DNA of 64,000 nt from Halobacteriovorax sp. (GCA_002720865.1 PBIO01000030.1:124001-188000); one strand, 5' to 3'. Positions 8,312 to 18,060 are shown, counted from the first letter of the stretch. Program-made: numbers and translations. The notes: generated by a model not told the origin, from the letters alone.

Positions 8312-9256
8312 TTATGCTTTAGAGCTAAAGAATAAAAATCCCCTTAGCTTTTGCTCTAATAAACTGTACTTAATTTTAAACTCACTCGACTCATCTTCCG
8401 TAAGCATATATCGATGAATCATGTAAGAATCTCTTTTCTTATTCGAAACACAAGTGGTCGTAAACTGTCTCTTAGCTCCGAGTTTCTCTATCAATCGAAT
8501 AGTGTCATTATTATAACATAAGTCGGGCTGACCAAATGGATATGAAAAATAAGACAGGGCCGATTTAAATCGATCTAGGTGCTGCGCATTTTCTAAATAT
8601 AAATAACTTAAAAAATCACTATCTTGTGAAGCGGCATTAAAGTGATTGTACAGGTGGTTCCCAAAGAACACATTTGGTTCTTCCTCTGCTTTCTTAAGAT
8701 CGTCTAAAGTCGCAAAAACAGGTCCGTCCTCACAGGCCTTTACCCATTCAGAATCAGCATCAAATTCTTGTAACCAAGTTTTTCCGCTCTTAGAAAAAAT
8801 GGCTTCACTCGGTGATGAATAACTCATCTTGCCTAATCTTTGACCTTCTTCGGCAACTTGTACCCAGTACGGCTCATTTCCTAAGATCAAGCTCATATTA
8901 AGAAAATGTAAGCTCGGAGTATTAAACTTTTTAAGGACTTCGATTCCTTCAGTTAAAGTTCCTTTATAGCCATCATCAAAAGATAAAAAAGCTTTGGCCT
9001 TACCATTAAAATTAAAGTTTTCTGGATTTGATGGATCACCCCAATCAAAAAATTTACTCAAAACTCTTAACTGAGTTTCTAACTGATCCTTTGTCTGAGA
9101 AAGCCGATGCCTTATTTCAAATTCTGAAGGTGAGCTTGTTATATTATGATAATAAAGAAAAATATTTTCATTCTTAAAAATAAGATTAAATAAAAAATCA
9201 GAAGCTGCTAAAATTGATAAAATGGGAGTAATTAAAATCGTTTTTAAAAAGCTCAT
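8312..9256 (-). CDS. Polysaccharide deacetylase family protein
   Basis: A 314-residue protein with a NodB-type carbohydrate esterase 4 fold. The first 25 residues contain a hydrophobic segment (LITPILSILAASDFLFNLIF) that may anchor it or act as an uncleaved signal. LSFDDGY at about 91-97 provides the catalytic and metal-binding aspartates, NHLYNH the two zinc-binding histidines, and SYPFGQPD the later PFG motif. The C-terminal region ends with KYSLLEQKLRGFLFFSS. It would remove N- or O-acetyl groups from a sugar of the glycan or its lipid-linked precursor. It lies 5 bases after the WbpM-type gene and 11 bases before the flippase start, in one operon. Confidence 0.83.
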   Translation of the reverse strand: MSFLKTILITPILSILAASDFLFNLIFKNENIFLYYHNITSSPSEFEIRHRLSQTKDQLETQLRVLSKFFDWGDPSNPENFNFNGKAKAFLSFDDGYKGTLTEGIEVLKKFNTPSLHFLNMSLILGNEPYWVQVAEEGQRLGKMSYSSPSEAIFSKSGKTWLQEFDADSEWVKACEDGPVFATLDDLKKAEEEPNVFFGNHLYNHFNAASQDSDFLSYLYLENAQHLDRFKSALSYFSYPFGQPDLCYNNDTIRLIEKLGAKRQFTTTCVSNKKRDSYMIHRYMLTEDESSEFKIKYSLLEQKLRGFLFFSSKA

Positions 9257-9261
9257 AGGAC

Positions 9262-11148
9262 TTAATTTAAGCTCTTTGTGGTATCACCGCTTTCAGAGTC
9301 AGGAATAAATTCTGGCACAATTTTTTTGATCTCAGTATTTATTTTCTCAAAATCTGAATTATAAGAGTTACTAATTAAGCTATTTAATAATTCAGGAAAA
9401 TTATTCTCTAAACCGCGACTCTGGGCCACTCTAACTTTTTCATGATCAGTATTGAGCAGATTTTCTTTATCTGAGAAAAGCTCCTCATAAAGTTTTTCCC
9501 CAGGTCTTAGACCAATAATTTTGATATTAATATCGTTACCAAGCTTTAATCCTGCTAAGTTAATCATCTCCTTAGCTAGATCCAAAATTTTGACCGGCTC
9601 ACCCATATCAAGAACAAAAATCTCTCCGCCTGATCCCATTGTCGTAGCCTGTAAAACTAACTGACAGGCCTCTGGAATAGACATAAAATATCTTTCCATG
9701 TCTGGGTGGGTAACAGGAACGTCCTTACCTTCTTCAATATATTTTCTAAATAATGGAATTACAGAACCATTACTCCCAAGTACATTACCAAACCTCACAG
9801 TAATAAATTGGGTTTCTTGATTCTCTTCAAATCTAGAACGGCAAACCATTTCAGCAATACGCTTACTAGCTCCCATTACATTTGTAGGATTAACCGCTTT
9901 ATCGGTAGAAATCATCACAAACTTCTTAACCTTCATATCAATTGCGGCTTTCGTAACAATTGAAGTTCCGAGCACATTTGTTTTAATCGCTTCAGCAGGG
10001 TTTTTCTCCATCATAGGTACGTGCTTGTAAGCAGCAGCGTGAAGAATCAAATCTGGCTTATAAATGGAAAAGATATTTCTAATCCTTTCTTCGTCCCTAA
10101 CATCAGCAACGATGGGGATAATTTCCGTTTGAGAGAAGTCTTCCTCAAATTCTTTTTCAAGCTGGTATAAAAAATATTCTGAGATATCTAAGAAGATAAT
10201 TTTACTTGGAGAAAATCTCGTTAGCTGCCGACAAAGCTCGCTTCCAATCGACCCACCGGCTCCAGTAACGAGAACTGTCTCTCCTTCAATCAGCTGAAAG
10301 AGAGAGTCGAGTTCTAACTCAACTGGTTTTCTTCCAAGTAAATCTTCAAACTTAACATTCCTTAGAAGAGATACCGACACTCTATCACTTAGCATTTGAC
10401 TAATTTTAGGCAAGATTTTGAATTCGACTTTTGATTTTTCACATTGATGAACAATTGATTTAATTTGTTCGCCAGTAGCTGAGGGAATTGCGATAAAAAC
10501 TTTTTTAACACCTAACTTTTCGACATAATGAGCAATTTTTTCACTCGGGCCCAAAACTTTAATATTGTTCAGTAGTCTGCCGGCCAGACCCGGATCATCA
10601 TCAATAAAACCTACGATATCTAGCCCAAGCGCTGGACTTCTAAAAATATCTTTAACAATTTGATTTCCAGCGACGCCAGCCCCTACGATTAGGACTTTCT
10701 GATTATTATTTCTCTTAATAGTATCCTTAACTATCGTGAAATTTGTGTCTTTCCAAATTCTATAAGCAAACCTTCCGCCTCCTAGACCCATCACAAGTAA
10801 TAACCAATCAATAACAAAGGCGGACCGAGGAACCGTTTCTAACCTATTGAACAAGAATACTGCGACGATGGATATAAAAACACCAAAGACAGAGCCTTTA
10901 ACCACTCTTATTAAATCGTGGGTTGAACTAAATCTCCAAATTCCCTTATATAGACCTGCTATAGAAAAACAAAAGGCCTGAGTTCCAAAAACTATTACAG
11001 TAACCAGAAAAAGATTTTCAATTGGAATACGGCTTAAATCAAAAGTTTCAAATCTAAGACATACCGCAATCAAAAAAGAGAAAAGAGCTACCATGGCGTC
11101 GTAGAAGAATGCCGTGAATACCTTTGGGTTTCGAAAGATTTTAAACAT
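9262..11148 (-). CDS. WbpM/FlaA1-type nucleotide-sugar 4,6-dehydratase
   Basis: A large membrane-anchored dehydratase (628 residues from the ATG at 11148; an in-frame ATG at 11172 would add 8). It has about four N-terminal membrane helices, a Rossmann domain with IVGAGVAG at about 156, and a C-terminal SDR domain with VTGAGGSIGSEL at about 294. The active-site segment STDKAVNPTNVMGASKR has Met in place of the usual SDR Tyr, as known for WbpM. The known reaction is UDP-GlcNAc to the 4-keto-6-deoxy sugar, precursor of FucNAc/QuiNAc-type residues. It is first in a four-gene minus-strand operon and divergent from the gene at 11257. Confidence 0.9.
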   Translation of the reverse strand: MFKIFRNPKVFTAFFYDAMVALFSFLIAVCLRFETFDLSRIPIENLFLVTVIVFGTQAFCFSIAGLYKGIWRFSSTHDLIRVVKGSVFGVFISIVAVFLFNRLETVPRSAFVIDWLLLVMGLGGGRFAYRIWKDTNFTIVKDTIKRNNNQKVLIVGAGVAGNQIVKDIFRSPALGLDIVGFIDDDPGLAGRLLNNIKVLGPSEKIAHYVEKLGVKKVFIAIPSATGEQIKSIVHQCEKSKVEFKILPKISQMLSDRVSVSLLRNVKFEDLLGRKPVELELDSLFQLIEGETVLVTGAGGSIGSELCRQLTRFSPSKIIFLDISEYFLYQLEKEFEEDFSQTEIIPIVADVRDEERIRNIFSIYKPDLILHAAAYKHVPMMEKNPAEAIKTNVLGTSIVTKAAIDMKVKKFVMISTDKAVNPTNVMGASKRIAEMVCRSRFEENQETQFITVRFGNVLGSNGSVIPLFRKYIEEGKDVPVTHPDMERYFMSIPEACQLVLQATTMGSGGEIFVLDMGEPVKILDLAKEMINLAGLKLGNDINIKIIGLRPGEKLYEELFSDKENLLNTDHEKVRVAQSRGLENNFPELLNSLISNSYNSDFEKINTEIKKIVPEFIPDSESGDTTKSLN

Positions 11149-11176
11149 GCTAAGTTTATAACATGCTAGCAATCTA

Positions 11177-11206
11177 CTGAGAATTTTAAGTTTTATTGAA
11201 TATAAT
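11177..11206 (+). promoter_or_regulatory. Putative sigma-70 promoter for 11257 gene
   Basis: A perfect TATAAT at 11201-11206 is preceded, across an 18-base spacer, by CTGAGA at 11177-11182 (4 of 6 matches to TTGACA). It lies in the 108-base gap between the divergent WbpM-type gene and the glycosyltransferase and would give a leader of about 45 bases. Confidence 0.4.
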
Positions 11207-11256
11207 GCTAAGCGCTACCCAATTTGCCCTCAAGGGGTCTATATTTACTGGAAATT

Positions 11257-12417
11257 ATGAAGATACTTTGTTCAGTTCAATTTTATCACCCCGCGAAGGG
11301 AGGAATGGAAGAAGTTGTTAAGCAGCTATCTACCCATTTTTCAAAGTTTGGTCACGATGTAACTGTCGCAACCTCTTCAAATAATGGCAGATCACCCGAT
11401 GAGATTATAGATGGAGTTAGGGTCAAAAGCTTTAATATCCTGGGGAACCTGGTTAAAGGTGTTTCAGGCAATGCTGAAGAATATCTAAATTTTTTAAAAT
11501 CTGAAAATGCCGATATTTATATTTTCTTTGCTGCTCAACAGTGGACCTCTGATCTCGCCCTTGGAAATTTACATAATCTCCCTGGAAAAAAAGTCTTCGT
11601 CCCCACTGGATTTTCAGGATTATTTCAATCAGCTTATTCAGACTATTTTGAAAAAATGAAATACTGGTTAAAAGAGTTTGATTTAAATATTTTTCACTCG
11701 AAAAATTACCAAGATTTTACTTTCGCCATTAATAACGAAATTACAAATTATTGTATTATCCCCAATGGGGTAAATCAAAATGAATTCTCCAATGTAAAAA
11801 GGATTTCCCCAACCACCAAAAGCTCAGGCTTAAAAGTTCTTAGTGTAGGCAATCATACAGGGGTTAAAGGCCATAGTGAGATTATCGAAATATTCACTAA
11901 GGCAAATCTTCCTAGTGGATCAAGCCTAACTATCGTTGGTGAGAAAAACTTAAAAGCTCGTTGCTATTTAAAATGTTTGTCTAAAGCTAAAACCATAAAT
12001 CTTATTACCAAGAATAAAAAAATTGATATTATTTCTACTTCAAGAAAAGAGCTCTTAGACTTATTTTATTCTTCAGATATTTTTCTCTTTCCATCTAATA
12101 TTGAATGCAGCCCCCTTGTACTTTTTGAAAGCGCGGCCGCGGGGCTTCCTTTTCTTTCTTCAGACGTAGGAAATGCCAAAGAAATAGCCAGCACTACTGG
12201 TGCTGGGATTATTCTTAAAACCCATAAAAACCTAAATGGTTATTCGGAAGTTGATATCCAAAACTCAGTCCGTGAGCTTGAAACTCTAGCCTCTAACTCA
12301 AATCTCAGGGCCCAAATGGGGAGCAAAGGGGCAGAAGTTATAGCCGAGTCATATACTTGGGAGAAGATTTCTAAGCAATATCTTAAATATTTCGAGGATT
12401 TACTTAAGAAAGCCTAA
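11257..12417 (+). CDS. Family 4 glycosyltransferase
   Basis: A GT-B enzyme of about 386 residues. The frame opens at a TTG at 11224, but ATG 11257 preceded by TGGAAA gives the conserved N-terminus MKILCSVQFYHPAKGGMEEVVKQL. The middle contains IIPNGVNQNEF, and the donor half contains SVGNHTGVKGHSEIIEIF, LTIVGEKNLKARCYLK and the E-x7-E block SNIECSPLVLFESAAAGLPFL. It is preceded by a credible promoter in the gap to the divergent WbpM-type gene and followed 62 bases later by the fucosyltransferase gene. Its substrate is unknown. Confidence 0.88.
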   Translation: MKILCSVQFYHPAKGGMEEVVKQLSTHFSKFGHDVTVATSSNNGRSPDEIIDGVRVKSFNILGNLVKGVSGNAEEYLNFLKSENADIYIFFAAQQWTSDLALGNLHNLPGKKVFVPTGFSGLFQSAYSDYFEKMKYWLKEFDLNIFHSKNYQDFTFAINNEITNYCIIPNGVNQNEFSNVKRISPTTKSSGLKVLSVGNHTGVKGHSEIIEIFTKANLPSGSSLTIVGEKNLKARCYLKCLSKAKTINLITKNKKIDIISTSRKELLDLFYSSDIFLFPSNIECSPLVLFESAAAGLPFLSSDVGNAKEIASTTGAGIILKTHKNLNGYSEVDIQNSVRELETLASNSNLRAQMGSKGAEVIAESYTWEKISKQYLKYFEDLLKKA

Positions 12418-12479
12418 GAATCAATTCCCTTCAAAAATCAGCCTTTTCCCATTAGAATCATTGAATCAAAGGGCAAGAA

Positions 12480-13346
12480 ATGAGCGTGTGCGTCAAAATT
12501 AAGGGAGGTCTTGGAAATCAACTTTTCCAATACGCTCTGGGGAAAAAAATCTCAAAAGATTTAGGCGCTCCCCTTCTCCTTGATACTTCATATTATTCAC
12601 AAAAATCGTTTAATGGTAATGACCCAAGAGAATTTGAACTCGGGGGTTTTGATCTTAAGGCCAATAAAGCAAAATCAAGTGACTTACCAATCCTTGCCAA
12701 AATTCCCTTTGCAGATCGACTATTAAAAAGATTACCTAAATTATCTTTTACCGGAATGCTGTACGAAGAGCATACCCAAGGAAATATCGATCCAAAGAAA
12801 ACTCCAATCTACTTAGACGGTTACTGGCAAACTTTAAGCCATATTGAAGAAGTAGAAGATGAGCTAAGAAAGGATTTAGTCCTTAAAAATATACCGGATA
12901 CTTATAAGCCGATTCTAAAAGAAATCAGAAGCTCCAACTCAGTTTCTATTCATGTTAGAAGAGGTGATTATATTACGAATTCTAAGAATAAAAATCTCTT
13001 TGGGGAATGTGATAGAGAGTACTACCAAAGAGCTATTGAGAAGTTACAAGATGAAACTAAAGAACTGCGTTTCTTTGTTTTTTCAGATGATATTAAATGG
13101 GCCGAAGAGAATTTGGATCTACCTAAGAATACAGAATACGTAGATAAAATATCTCCAAACATCCCGGCAGTTAGTATGTATCTAATGAGTCAGTGTAAAA
13201 ATCATATCATTGCCAATAGTACTTTTAGCTGGTGGGGAGCCTGGCTTTCAAATAGTCCTTCAAAAAAAGTAATCGCCCCAAAAAACTGGTATATAAATGG
13301 ATGGTCTTCTAAAGAGATGATGCCTAAAGGATGGATTCTCCTTTGA
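12480..13346 (+). CDS. Alpha-1,2-fucosyltransferase (GT11)
   Basis: A 288-residue GT11 enzyme that transfers fucose (or a related GDP-6-deoxyhexose) from GDP-sugar in alpha-1,2 linkage. The family N-terminus MSVCVKIKGGLGNQLFQYALG is intact, the GDP-binding signature HVRRGDY is at about 158-164, and the later FVFSDDIKWAEENL and NSTFSWWGAWLS motifs are present. Length is normal. A GDP-mannose 4,6-dehydratase-like gene is in this window (62344-63312), but no GDP-fucose synthase (Fcl) was seen, so the GDP-fucose reductase step must be encoded elsewhere or the true donor differs. It overlaps the next glycosyltransferase gene by 16 bases. Confidence 0.92.
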   Translation: MSVCVKIKGGLGNQLFQYALGKKISKDLGAPLLLDTSYYSQKSFNGNDPREFELGGFDLKANKAKSSDLPILAKIPFADRLLKRLPKLSFTGMLYEEHTQGNIDPKKTPIYLDGYWQTLSHIEEVEDELRKDLVLKNIPDTYKPILKEIRSSNSVSIHVRRGDYITNSKNKNLFGECDREYYQRAIEKLQDETKELRFFVFSDDIKWAEENLDLPKNTEYVDKISPNIPAVSMYLMSQCKNHIIANSTFSWWGAWLSNSPSKKVIAPKNWYINGWSSKEMMPKGWILL

Positions 13347-14431
13347 AAACAAATCCTTTAGTATCGGTCGTTCTACCTGTTTATAACTGTGAAAAATATA
13401 TTAAGGAAGCCGTCACAAGTGTTTTAGAGCAAACCTATTCTAATTTAGAAATTATTATTATTGATGATTGTTCCACAGATAAAACTTCTGAAATCCTGCA
13501 TAGCTTTAAGGACGAAAGACTTGTAATTGCAAGAAATGAAGAAAACCTTAAAATTGCGAAGTCGCTTAACAAAGGTATGTCGTTAGCGACAGGAAAGTAT
13601 ATTGCCCGAATGGATGCAGATGATATTTGCCATCCGACGAGGTTTGAAAAACAAGTAGCCTTCTTAGAAGAAAATAAAGATACAGATATTTTAGGTACTA
13701 ATATCGTTTTTATAGACGATAAATCAAAAGTTCAGGGAAAGTTTGTTTCTCTTCCCACAGGCAAGCATCTCACCAAGTTTTTACTATCAAGAATGAGCGT
13801 TATCGCCCACCCAACGGTTATGATGAGAGCTTCTGTACGAAATGATTTTGAAGACCTCTATAAAGAAAACTATCCTCATGCCGAAGATTACGAGCTTTGG
13901 CTTAGGCTTTCAAAGAAGTTTAATATTTCAAATTTAAATGATTATCTCCTTTGGTATAGAATTCATCCAAACAGTATCACTCAAAAGAATTACTCTCTTG
14001 CTATAGACTCTATGCATAGGGCAATTGAAGAACATAATCCTCTAAAGCTTGATGAAATTGACCCACAAGTTATGAGGCTTATCAGAAAACCTCAAGGTAT
14101 CAAAACAAAGTCTGACCACCTAAAGGTTTTAAATGTCTGGGCCGAAGCAATTGATAAACTACAAAGTGAAAATGAACTTACAAGAACAGAAGAGCTGCAG
14201 CTTTTAAAGTGGCATCATGTGTTCTTTCTCTTAACCATGATTCACACCTTAATCAATCTAAGGCAAATACATTTTGCAGCCATTAAGCTCTTTATGTCTC
14301 AAAAACGTTTTGCTTGGCGAGTTATTGGTGGATTATTTGTCGATAGTTTCTTTATTTTTTATCATAAGTCTTATCGATTACTAATGCCTCATAAGATCTA
14401 CCCAAAATCCCTATTAAGTAAAAAGGCATAA
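13331..14431 (+). CDS. Family 2 glycosyltransferase
   Basis: A 366-residue GT-A glycosyltransferase. Key segments are LVSVVLPVYNCEKYIKEAV, LEIIIIDDCSTDKTSEIL, and GKYIARMDADDICHPTRFEKQVAFLE with the DADD metal site. Residues 160-200 carry HPTVMMRASV and HAEDYELWLRLSK, the acceptor-side motifs of the WcaA-type group. A C-terminal extension of about 100 residues is partly hydrophobic (FAWRVIGGLFVDSFFIFYHKSYRLL), suggesting membrane association. The ATG at 13331 overlaps the fucosyltransferase end; a TTG at 13343 with AGGATGGA upstream is an equally plausible start. Confidence 0.87.
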   Translation: MDSPLKTNPLVSVVLPVYNCEKYIKEAVTSVLEQTYSNLEIIIIDDCSTDKTSEILHSFKDERLVIARNEENLKIAKSLNKGMSLATGKYIARMDADDICHPTRFEKQVAFLEENKDTDILGTNIVFIDDKSKVQGKFVSLPTGKHLTKFLLSRMSVIAHPTVMMRASVRNDFEDLYKENYPHAEDYELWLRLSKKFNISNLNDYLLWYRIHPNSITQKNYSLAIDSMHRAIEEHNPLKLDEIDPQVMRLIRKPQGIKTKSDHLKVLNVWAEAIDKLQSENELTRTEELQLLKWHHVFFLLTMIHTLINLRQIHFAAIKLFMSQKRFAWRVIGGLFVDSFFIFYHKSYRLLMPHKIYPKSLLSKKA

Positions 14432-14433
14432 CC

Positions 14434-15747
14434 TTGTCACTTAAAAATATTTTCTTAGACCCTCTAACTAAGAATTCAAGTTGGCTTGTGTTTGAAAAAC
14501 TTCTAAGAATTGTATTCAATTTTATTTTAATGATTTTTATCACTAGATATTTAGGCGCCCATGATTTTGGAATCCTTTCTTTTGGCTTAGTGATTATTCA
14601 AGTTTTTATTCCTCTTAGTACTTGTGGAATGGATCAACTGATCAGAAAGAAGTTAATCTCTTCAGGAAATAAAGACACCGACTTAGTTAGTACGATCTTT
14701 CTTTTTAGAACTGCTTTAGGCCTTGTCTTTTCACTTCTCATAGGATTTTTCTATCTTTTTGATAGTAGCCAACAAAATCTTCTTATTCTTTTACTTGGGC
14801 TTGGCCTCGCCTTCAAAGGCTCTATGGTTTTTGAAATCTGGTTTGACTCAAAGATAGAATCAAAAGAAACAGTCTTCCCTAAAATTACAGGATTCGTCGT
14901 CTCTGGGGTTCTCCAATTGATAGCCATCTACCTAAAAGCACCTCTATGGTTTTTCGGCTTATGTTTTTCCTTTGAATGGATTATTACTTTTTTACTTTTT
15001 CTAAACCTACTTAGAAAAAAAGAAGCTAAAATTAACTTAAGCTTTTTTGACTACACACTTCTTAAAGGTCTTTTAGTCCAATCAAAAAGTATCTTTCTAT
15101 CTGATATTTTCACCATTACTTTTATGAAGTTTAATATATTCTTTGCTAATTATTTTCTCACTAAAACTGCCGTCGGCCAACTAGGACTAGCGATAAGATT
15201 AACTGATCTATGGCTTTTTATCCCCGTTAGTATTGGGGTCTCTTTCTTTAATCCAATTATTAAATCCTTCAAAGAAGGTACAAAAGCTGAATGGCACAAG
15301 TGGAATCAAACTCTAACTGAACAGCTTACTTTTATTTCGATTACTCTCGCCATTGCTGGAACCCTACTGGGCCCTTACTTAATCCCAAGGCTTTTCGGGG
15401 AAGATTTTATTCCTTCAATTAATTTGTTTTTAATCTTAATTTGGTCAAATATATTTAGCTTTTGGGGTTTTGCCATCGAGCCCTGGGAGATTGCTCAAAA
15501 TAAACTTTCTTATCGACTTTTTAGAGTCTGCTCTAGTGCAGTTCTAAATATTCTTTTAAATTTATATCTAATACCTAAGTACAATATCTCAGGTGCAGTT
15601 TACGCGACTTTAATTACAAGTATTTATATAAACACGCTGGTCCATATTTTCAAAAAAGATACCAGGGAAATTCTATATTTTCAGCTTCGCTCTTTTACCT
15701 TTAAAGAGCTTAGAAAAGGCTTAAAAAGTCCCTCTTCCCTTTCGTAA
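14434..15747 (+). CDS. wzx: Wzx-type oligosaccharide flippase (second copy)
   Basis: A 437-residue polytopic membrane protein of the Wzx/MOP family, translated from a TTG start two bases after the previous stop. The N-terminus SSWLVFEKLLRIVFNFILMIFITRYLGAHDFGILSFGLVIIQ matches the family and resembles the other flippase in the window only at the pattern level. Ten or more hydrophobic segments continue to the C-terminus, where AVYATLITSIYINTLVH occurs. It would export a lipid-linked oligosaccharide, plausibly that made with the fucosyltransferase. Its last 67 bases overlap the oppositely oriented polymerase/ligase-like gene. Confidence 0.9.
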   Translation: MSLKNIFLDPLTKNSSWLVFEKLLRIVFNFILMIFITRYLGAHDFGILSFGLVIIQVFIPLSTCGMDQLIRKKLISSGNKDTDLVSTIFLFRTALGLVFSLLIGFFYLFDSSQQNLLILLLGLGLAFKGSMVFEIWFDSKIESKETVFPKITGFVVSGVLQLIAIYLKAPLWFFGLCFSFEWIITFLLFLNLLRKKEAKINLSFFDYTLLKGLLVQSKSIFLSDIFTITFMKFNIFFANYFLTKTAVGQLGLAIRLTDLWLFIPVSIGVSFFNPIIKSFKEGTKAEWHKWNQTLTEQLTFISITLAIAGTLLGPYLIPRLFGEDFIPSINLFLILIWSNIFSFWGFAIEPWEIAQNKLSYRLFRVCSSAVLNILLNLYLIPKYNISGAVYATLITSIYINTLVHIFKKDTREILYFQLRSFTFKELRKGLKSPSSLS

Positions 15748-16853
15748 ACCTCTTTTAACATAAAGGCCATAATCAAATAAAAGGGAAATTCTAAAAGCCC
15801 ATTCAGAGTTAAGTATCCTGTTAAAGTGGCGCTAAAAGGTATGAGGTATACTGTTTTCCCTACCTTTCCTATATAAAAAATAAAAAACATAAAGATTAAA
15901 TAAGGAATAATCCCATTTTCACATAATATTTTGATAAACATATTATGTGCGCCTGTATTGGCATTCTTTCCCGTTTTTATTTCATACTTTCCATTTTCAA
16001 CGATGCTAGAGCCTTTATCTTTATAATTTAAAAATTGAGTTTGAGACTGATCAACTCCCACACCCAGTGGCTTATCCTTGGCCAACTCAACATAAGTTAA
16101 TTGTATTGCATATCTATGATGACTTAATCTTGAGAGCTTTATTTTTACATCGTCTGAAAGGACCTGCTCAAGGCCTACGGCCAATAAAGGTGAAAACAGG
16201 CAACAAAGTATTATAAATCGAGATACTACTATGGAATATAGTTCTTTCCAGTTCCAAATAAAATATAAAATTAGTGCAACTAGCATTACTAAAAAGCCAG
16301 CTCTAGAAGCTGACACAAGCACCAACGGGATAGTTCCAAGTGCCCAACGATAACTCTTGTCTGCCAAAAAAAGCGAAAAGAGAGAAGCTGCGAGAACTCC
16401 TGAATGATTAGAGTAACCAGTTATCCCTTGAAAGTGAGGGTACATATAATTGCTTATGCCACTTAGTATCTCCTTATGAGAGTATTGACCCGTTAGAAAT
16501 TCAAATATTGAGAAAATCCATATTAGGGAAAAACTGCCTTTTGCTAATTTTGATAGATTTTCCTTTGTAAAGAATTCTAAAAGAAAGCCAAGGAATAAGA
16601 TGAGAAGCCCAGTTAAAACCGCCCTTTTCATTCCGTAGAAATCTAGTCTAGAAGCTGAGAAAATAAATGGAATAAGTCCAACGAGGGAATAAATAACAAA
16701 AATCTTTGGTAAGTCCCTTTTCTTAAATAGATAGATCAAACCAAATATAGGCATTAATAGATAAAGTCGAACAGGATTTTTTTGGTAATTAGAAAAAATA
16801 TATATCGGTATAAACTTTAGATACCTATTAAAAAAAATAGTTAGATTATTCAT
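15681..16853 (-). CDS. O-antigen ligase/polymerase-like membrane protein
   Basis: A 390-residue polytopic protein of the Wzy/WaaL (Wzy_C) superfamily with about ten hydrophobic helices. A periplasmic loop between helices includes HFQGITGYSNHSGVLAASL, followed by PLVLVSASRAGFLVMLVALILYFIW; another loop contains HHRYAIQLTYVELAKDKPLGVGVDQSQTQFLNY and NTGAHNMFIKILCENGIIPYLIF, typical of O-antigen ligases and polymerases. Sequence alone does not separate polymerase from ligase. It overlaps the next gene upstream (16846-18012) by 8 bases and the convergent flippase by 67 bases, the largest such overlap in the window. Confidence 0.85.
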   Translation of the reverse strand: MNNLTIFFNRYLKFIPIYIFSNYQKNPVRLYLLMPIFGLIYLFKKRDLPKIFVIYSLVGLIPFIFSASRLDFYGMKRAVLTGLLILFLGFLLEFFTKENLSKLAKGSFSLIWIFSIFEFLTGQYSHKEILSGISNYMYPHFQGITGYSNHSGVLAASLFSLFLADKSYRWALGTIPLVLVSASRAGFLVMLVALILYFIWNWKELYSIVVSRFIILCCLFSPLLAVGLEQVLSDDVKIKLSRLSHHRYAIQLTYVELAKDKPLGVGVDQSQTQFLNYKDKGSSIVENGKYEIKTGKNANTGAHNMFIKILCENGIIPYLIFMFFIFYIGKVGKTVYLIPFSATLTGYLTLNGLLEFPFYLIMAFMLKEVYEREEGLFKPFLSSLKVKERS

Positions 16854-18012
16854 ACAGTTTATTTTTATTGATAACTAATCCAATAATAAAATAAAAGATC
16901 ATATCATTAAGTCCGTTTAGGAGACTATATCCCAGTAGTAGCGCTACAAATAAAGAAAGTCTTCGTTCTCTTTCAAGTTCATTAGTCTCTTGAATTCGTT
17001 TAAATATTCCATATAAAAAAGCAATAAAGAAGCCATAACCAATTAATCCAAATTCAGAAAAAACCTGAATAAAGATATTATGCTGTTCATTTAGCTGAGA
17101 ACCTCGAATTGAGTCAACAAGCTCTTTCATCGGATCTAAAAAAATATGATAATTATCCCATCCTCTAAAATAACCAATACCAAGTAAGTTATCGAGCCCC
17201 ATATTTATATAAGGCACATATAAGTAAAATCTTCCACTACTTAAGACTTCAAGACTTGCTTTCGTACTATGGGGTGCAAACACATTCACCAGATAAATTA
17301 TCAAAGGAGTTAGAAATAATAGGGCAAGCAAAATTTTATTAAAATAACCAATAACTTTTTTAAAGCTCGGATGGGATGAAAATGAAATGCCAAAACTACC
17401 TTCAACCATCATCAATAATGCTGTTCGTGAATTTGAAAAGCCTAATAATATAAATGAAAAAAGAAAAGCTTTCCATTTACTAAAGTACAACCAAAGTAGG
17501 GTCATCCCAGCCAATATGATTGCTGAATAATTAACTTCACCGACCGGGCCAGAATATCGATTTGTATTAAAGCCAAGAATTTTTCTATTGTAGCTTTCAA
17601 GACCTAGGGCAGCCTCCAGACCATAAACAATAGTAAAGATGATAAGAAGAGATTTTAAAAATAAGATATAGTCCTTTTTAGAAAAGTTACTTACTTGGCA
17701 AGTAAAGCCAATCATACAAAGCACTTGCCCAATTCTCATTACCCCCTTCCAATCACCATGATATGAGCTGACAAAGATCCCTAACGACAACATCAGAACT
17801 AGAGAATAAAAGGTCTTTTCAATCTTTCTAAAAGTTAAAAGAAATAGCAATCCGACAAGTGGAGGAAAAATATTAAGATAAAGCTTAGTCTCAAATGGAG
17901 TCTTTAAAACACTTAGTGCTAAAATAATGGGGAAAAATGTTTGGAGCTTTTCTAAAACCTTGAACTTCAAAAAAAGGTCTGGGCCCTGCTCTGTAATCTC
18001 TGTTTTTTTCAT
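16846..18012 (-). CDS. O-antigen ligase/polymerase-like membrane protein
   Basis: A 388-residue membrane protein of the same superfamily as its downstream neighbour. Recognisable parts are YSGPVGEVNYSAIILAGMTLLWLYF, LLGFSNSRTALLMMVEG (the conserved SRTA/SRA segment after a helix), and the periplasmic loop GRFYLYVPYINMGLDNLLGIGYFRGWDNYH followed by LNEQHNIFIQVFSEFGLIGYGFFIAFLYG, where NEQHNIFIQ corresponds to the catalytic-loop histidine region. Two adjacent genes of this type may be one polymerase and one ligase, or two polymerases for different glycans. It is downstream of the DUF6056-like gene in the same direction with a 48-base gap. Confidence 0.84.
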   Translation of the reverse strand: MKKTEITEQGPDLFLKFKVLEKLQTFFPIILALSVLKTPFETKLYLNIFPPLVGLLFLLTFRKIEKTFYSLVLMLSLGIFVSSYHGDWKGVMRIGQVLCMIGFTCQVSNFSKKDYILFLKSLLIIFTIVYGLEAALGLESYNRKILGFNTNRYSGPVGEVNYSAIILAGMTLLWLYFSKWKAFLFSFILLGFSNSRTALLMMVEGSFGISFSSHPSFKKVIGYFNKILLALLFLTPLIIYLVNVFAPHSTKASLEVLSSGRFYLYVPYINMGLDNLLGIGYFRGWDNYHIFLDPMKELVDSIRGSQLNEQHNIFIQVFSEFGLIGYGFFIAFLYGIFKRIQETNELERERRLSLFVALLLGYSLLNGLNDMIFYFIIGLVINKNKLYE

Positions 18013-18060
18013 TTAGATGCAGAGTGTAACATAACAATCTCAAATTTCCACTAAGGGAAT

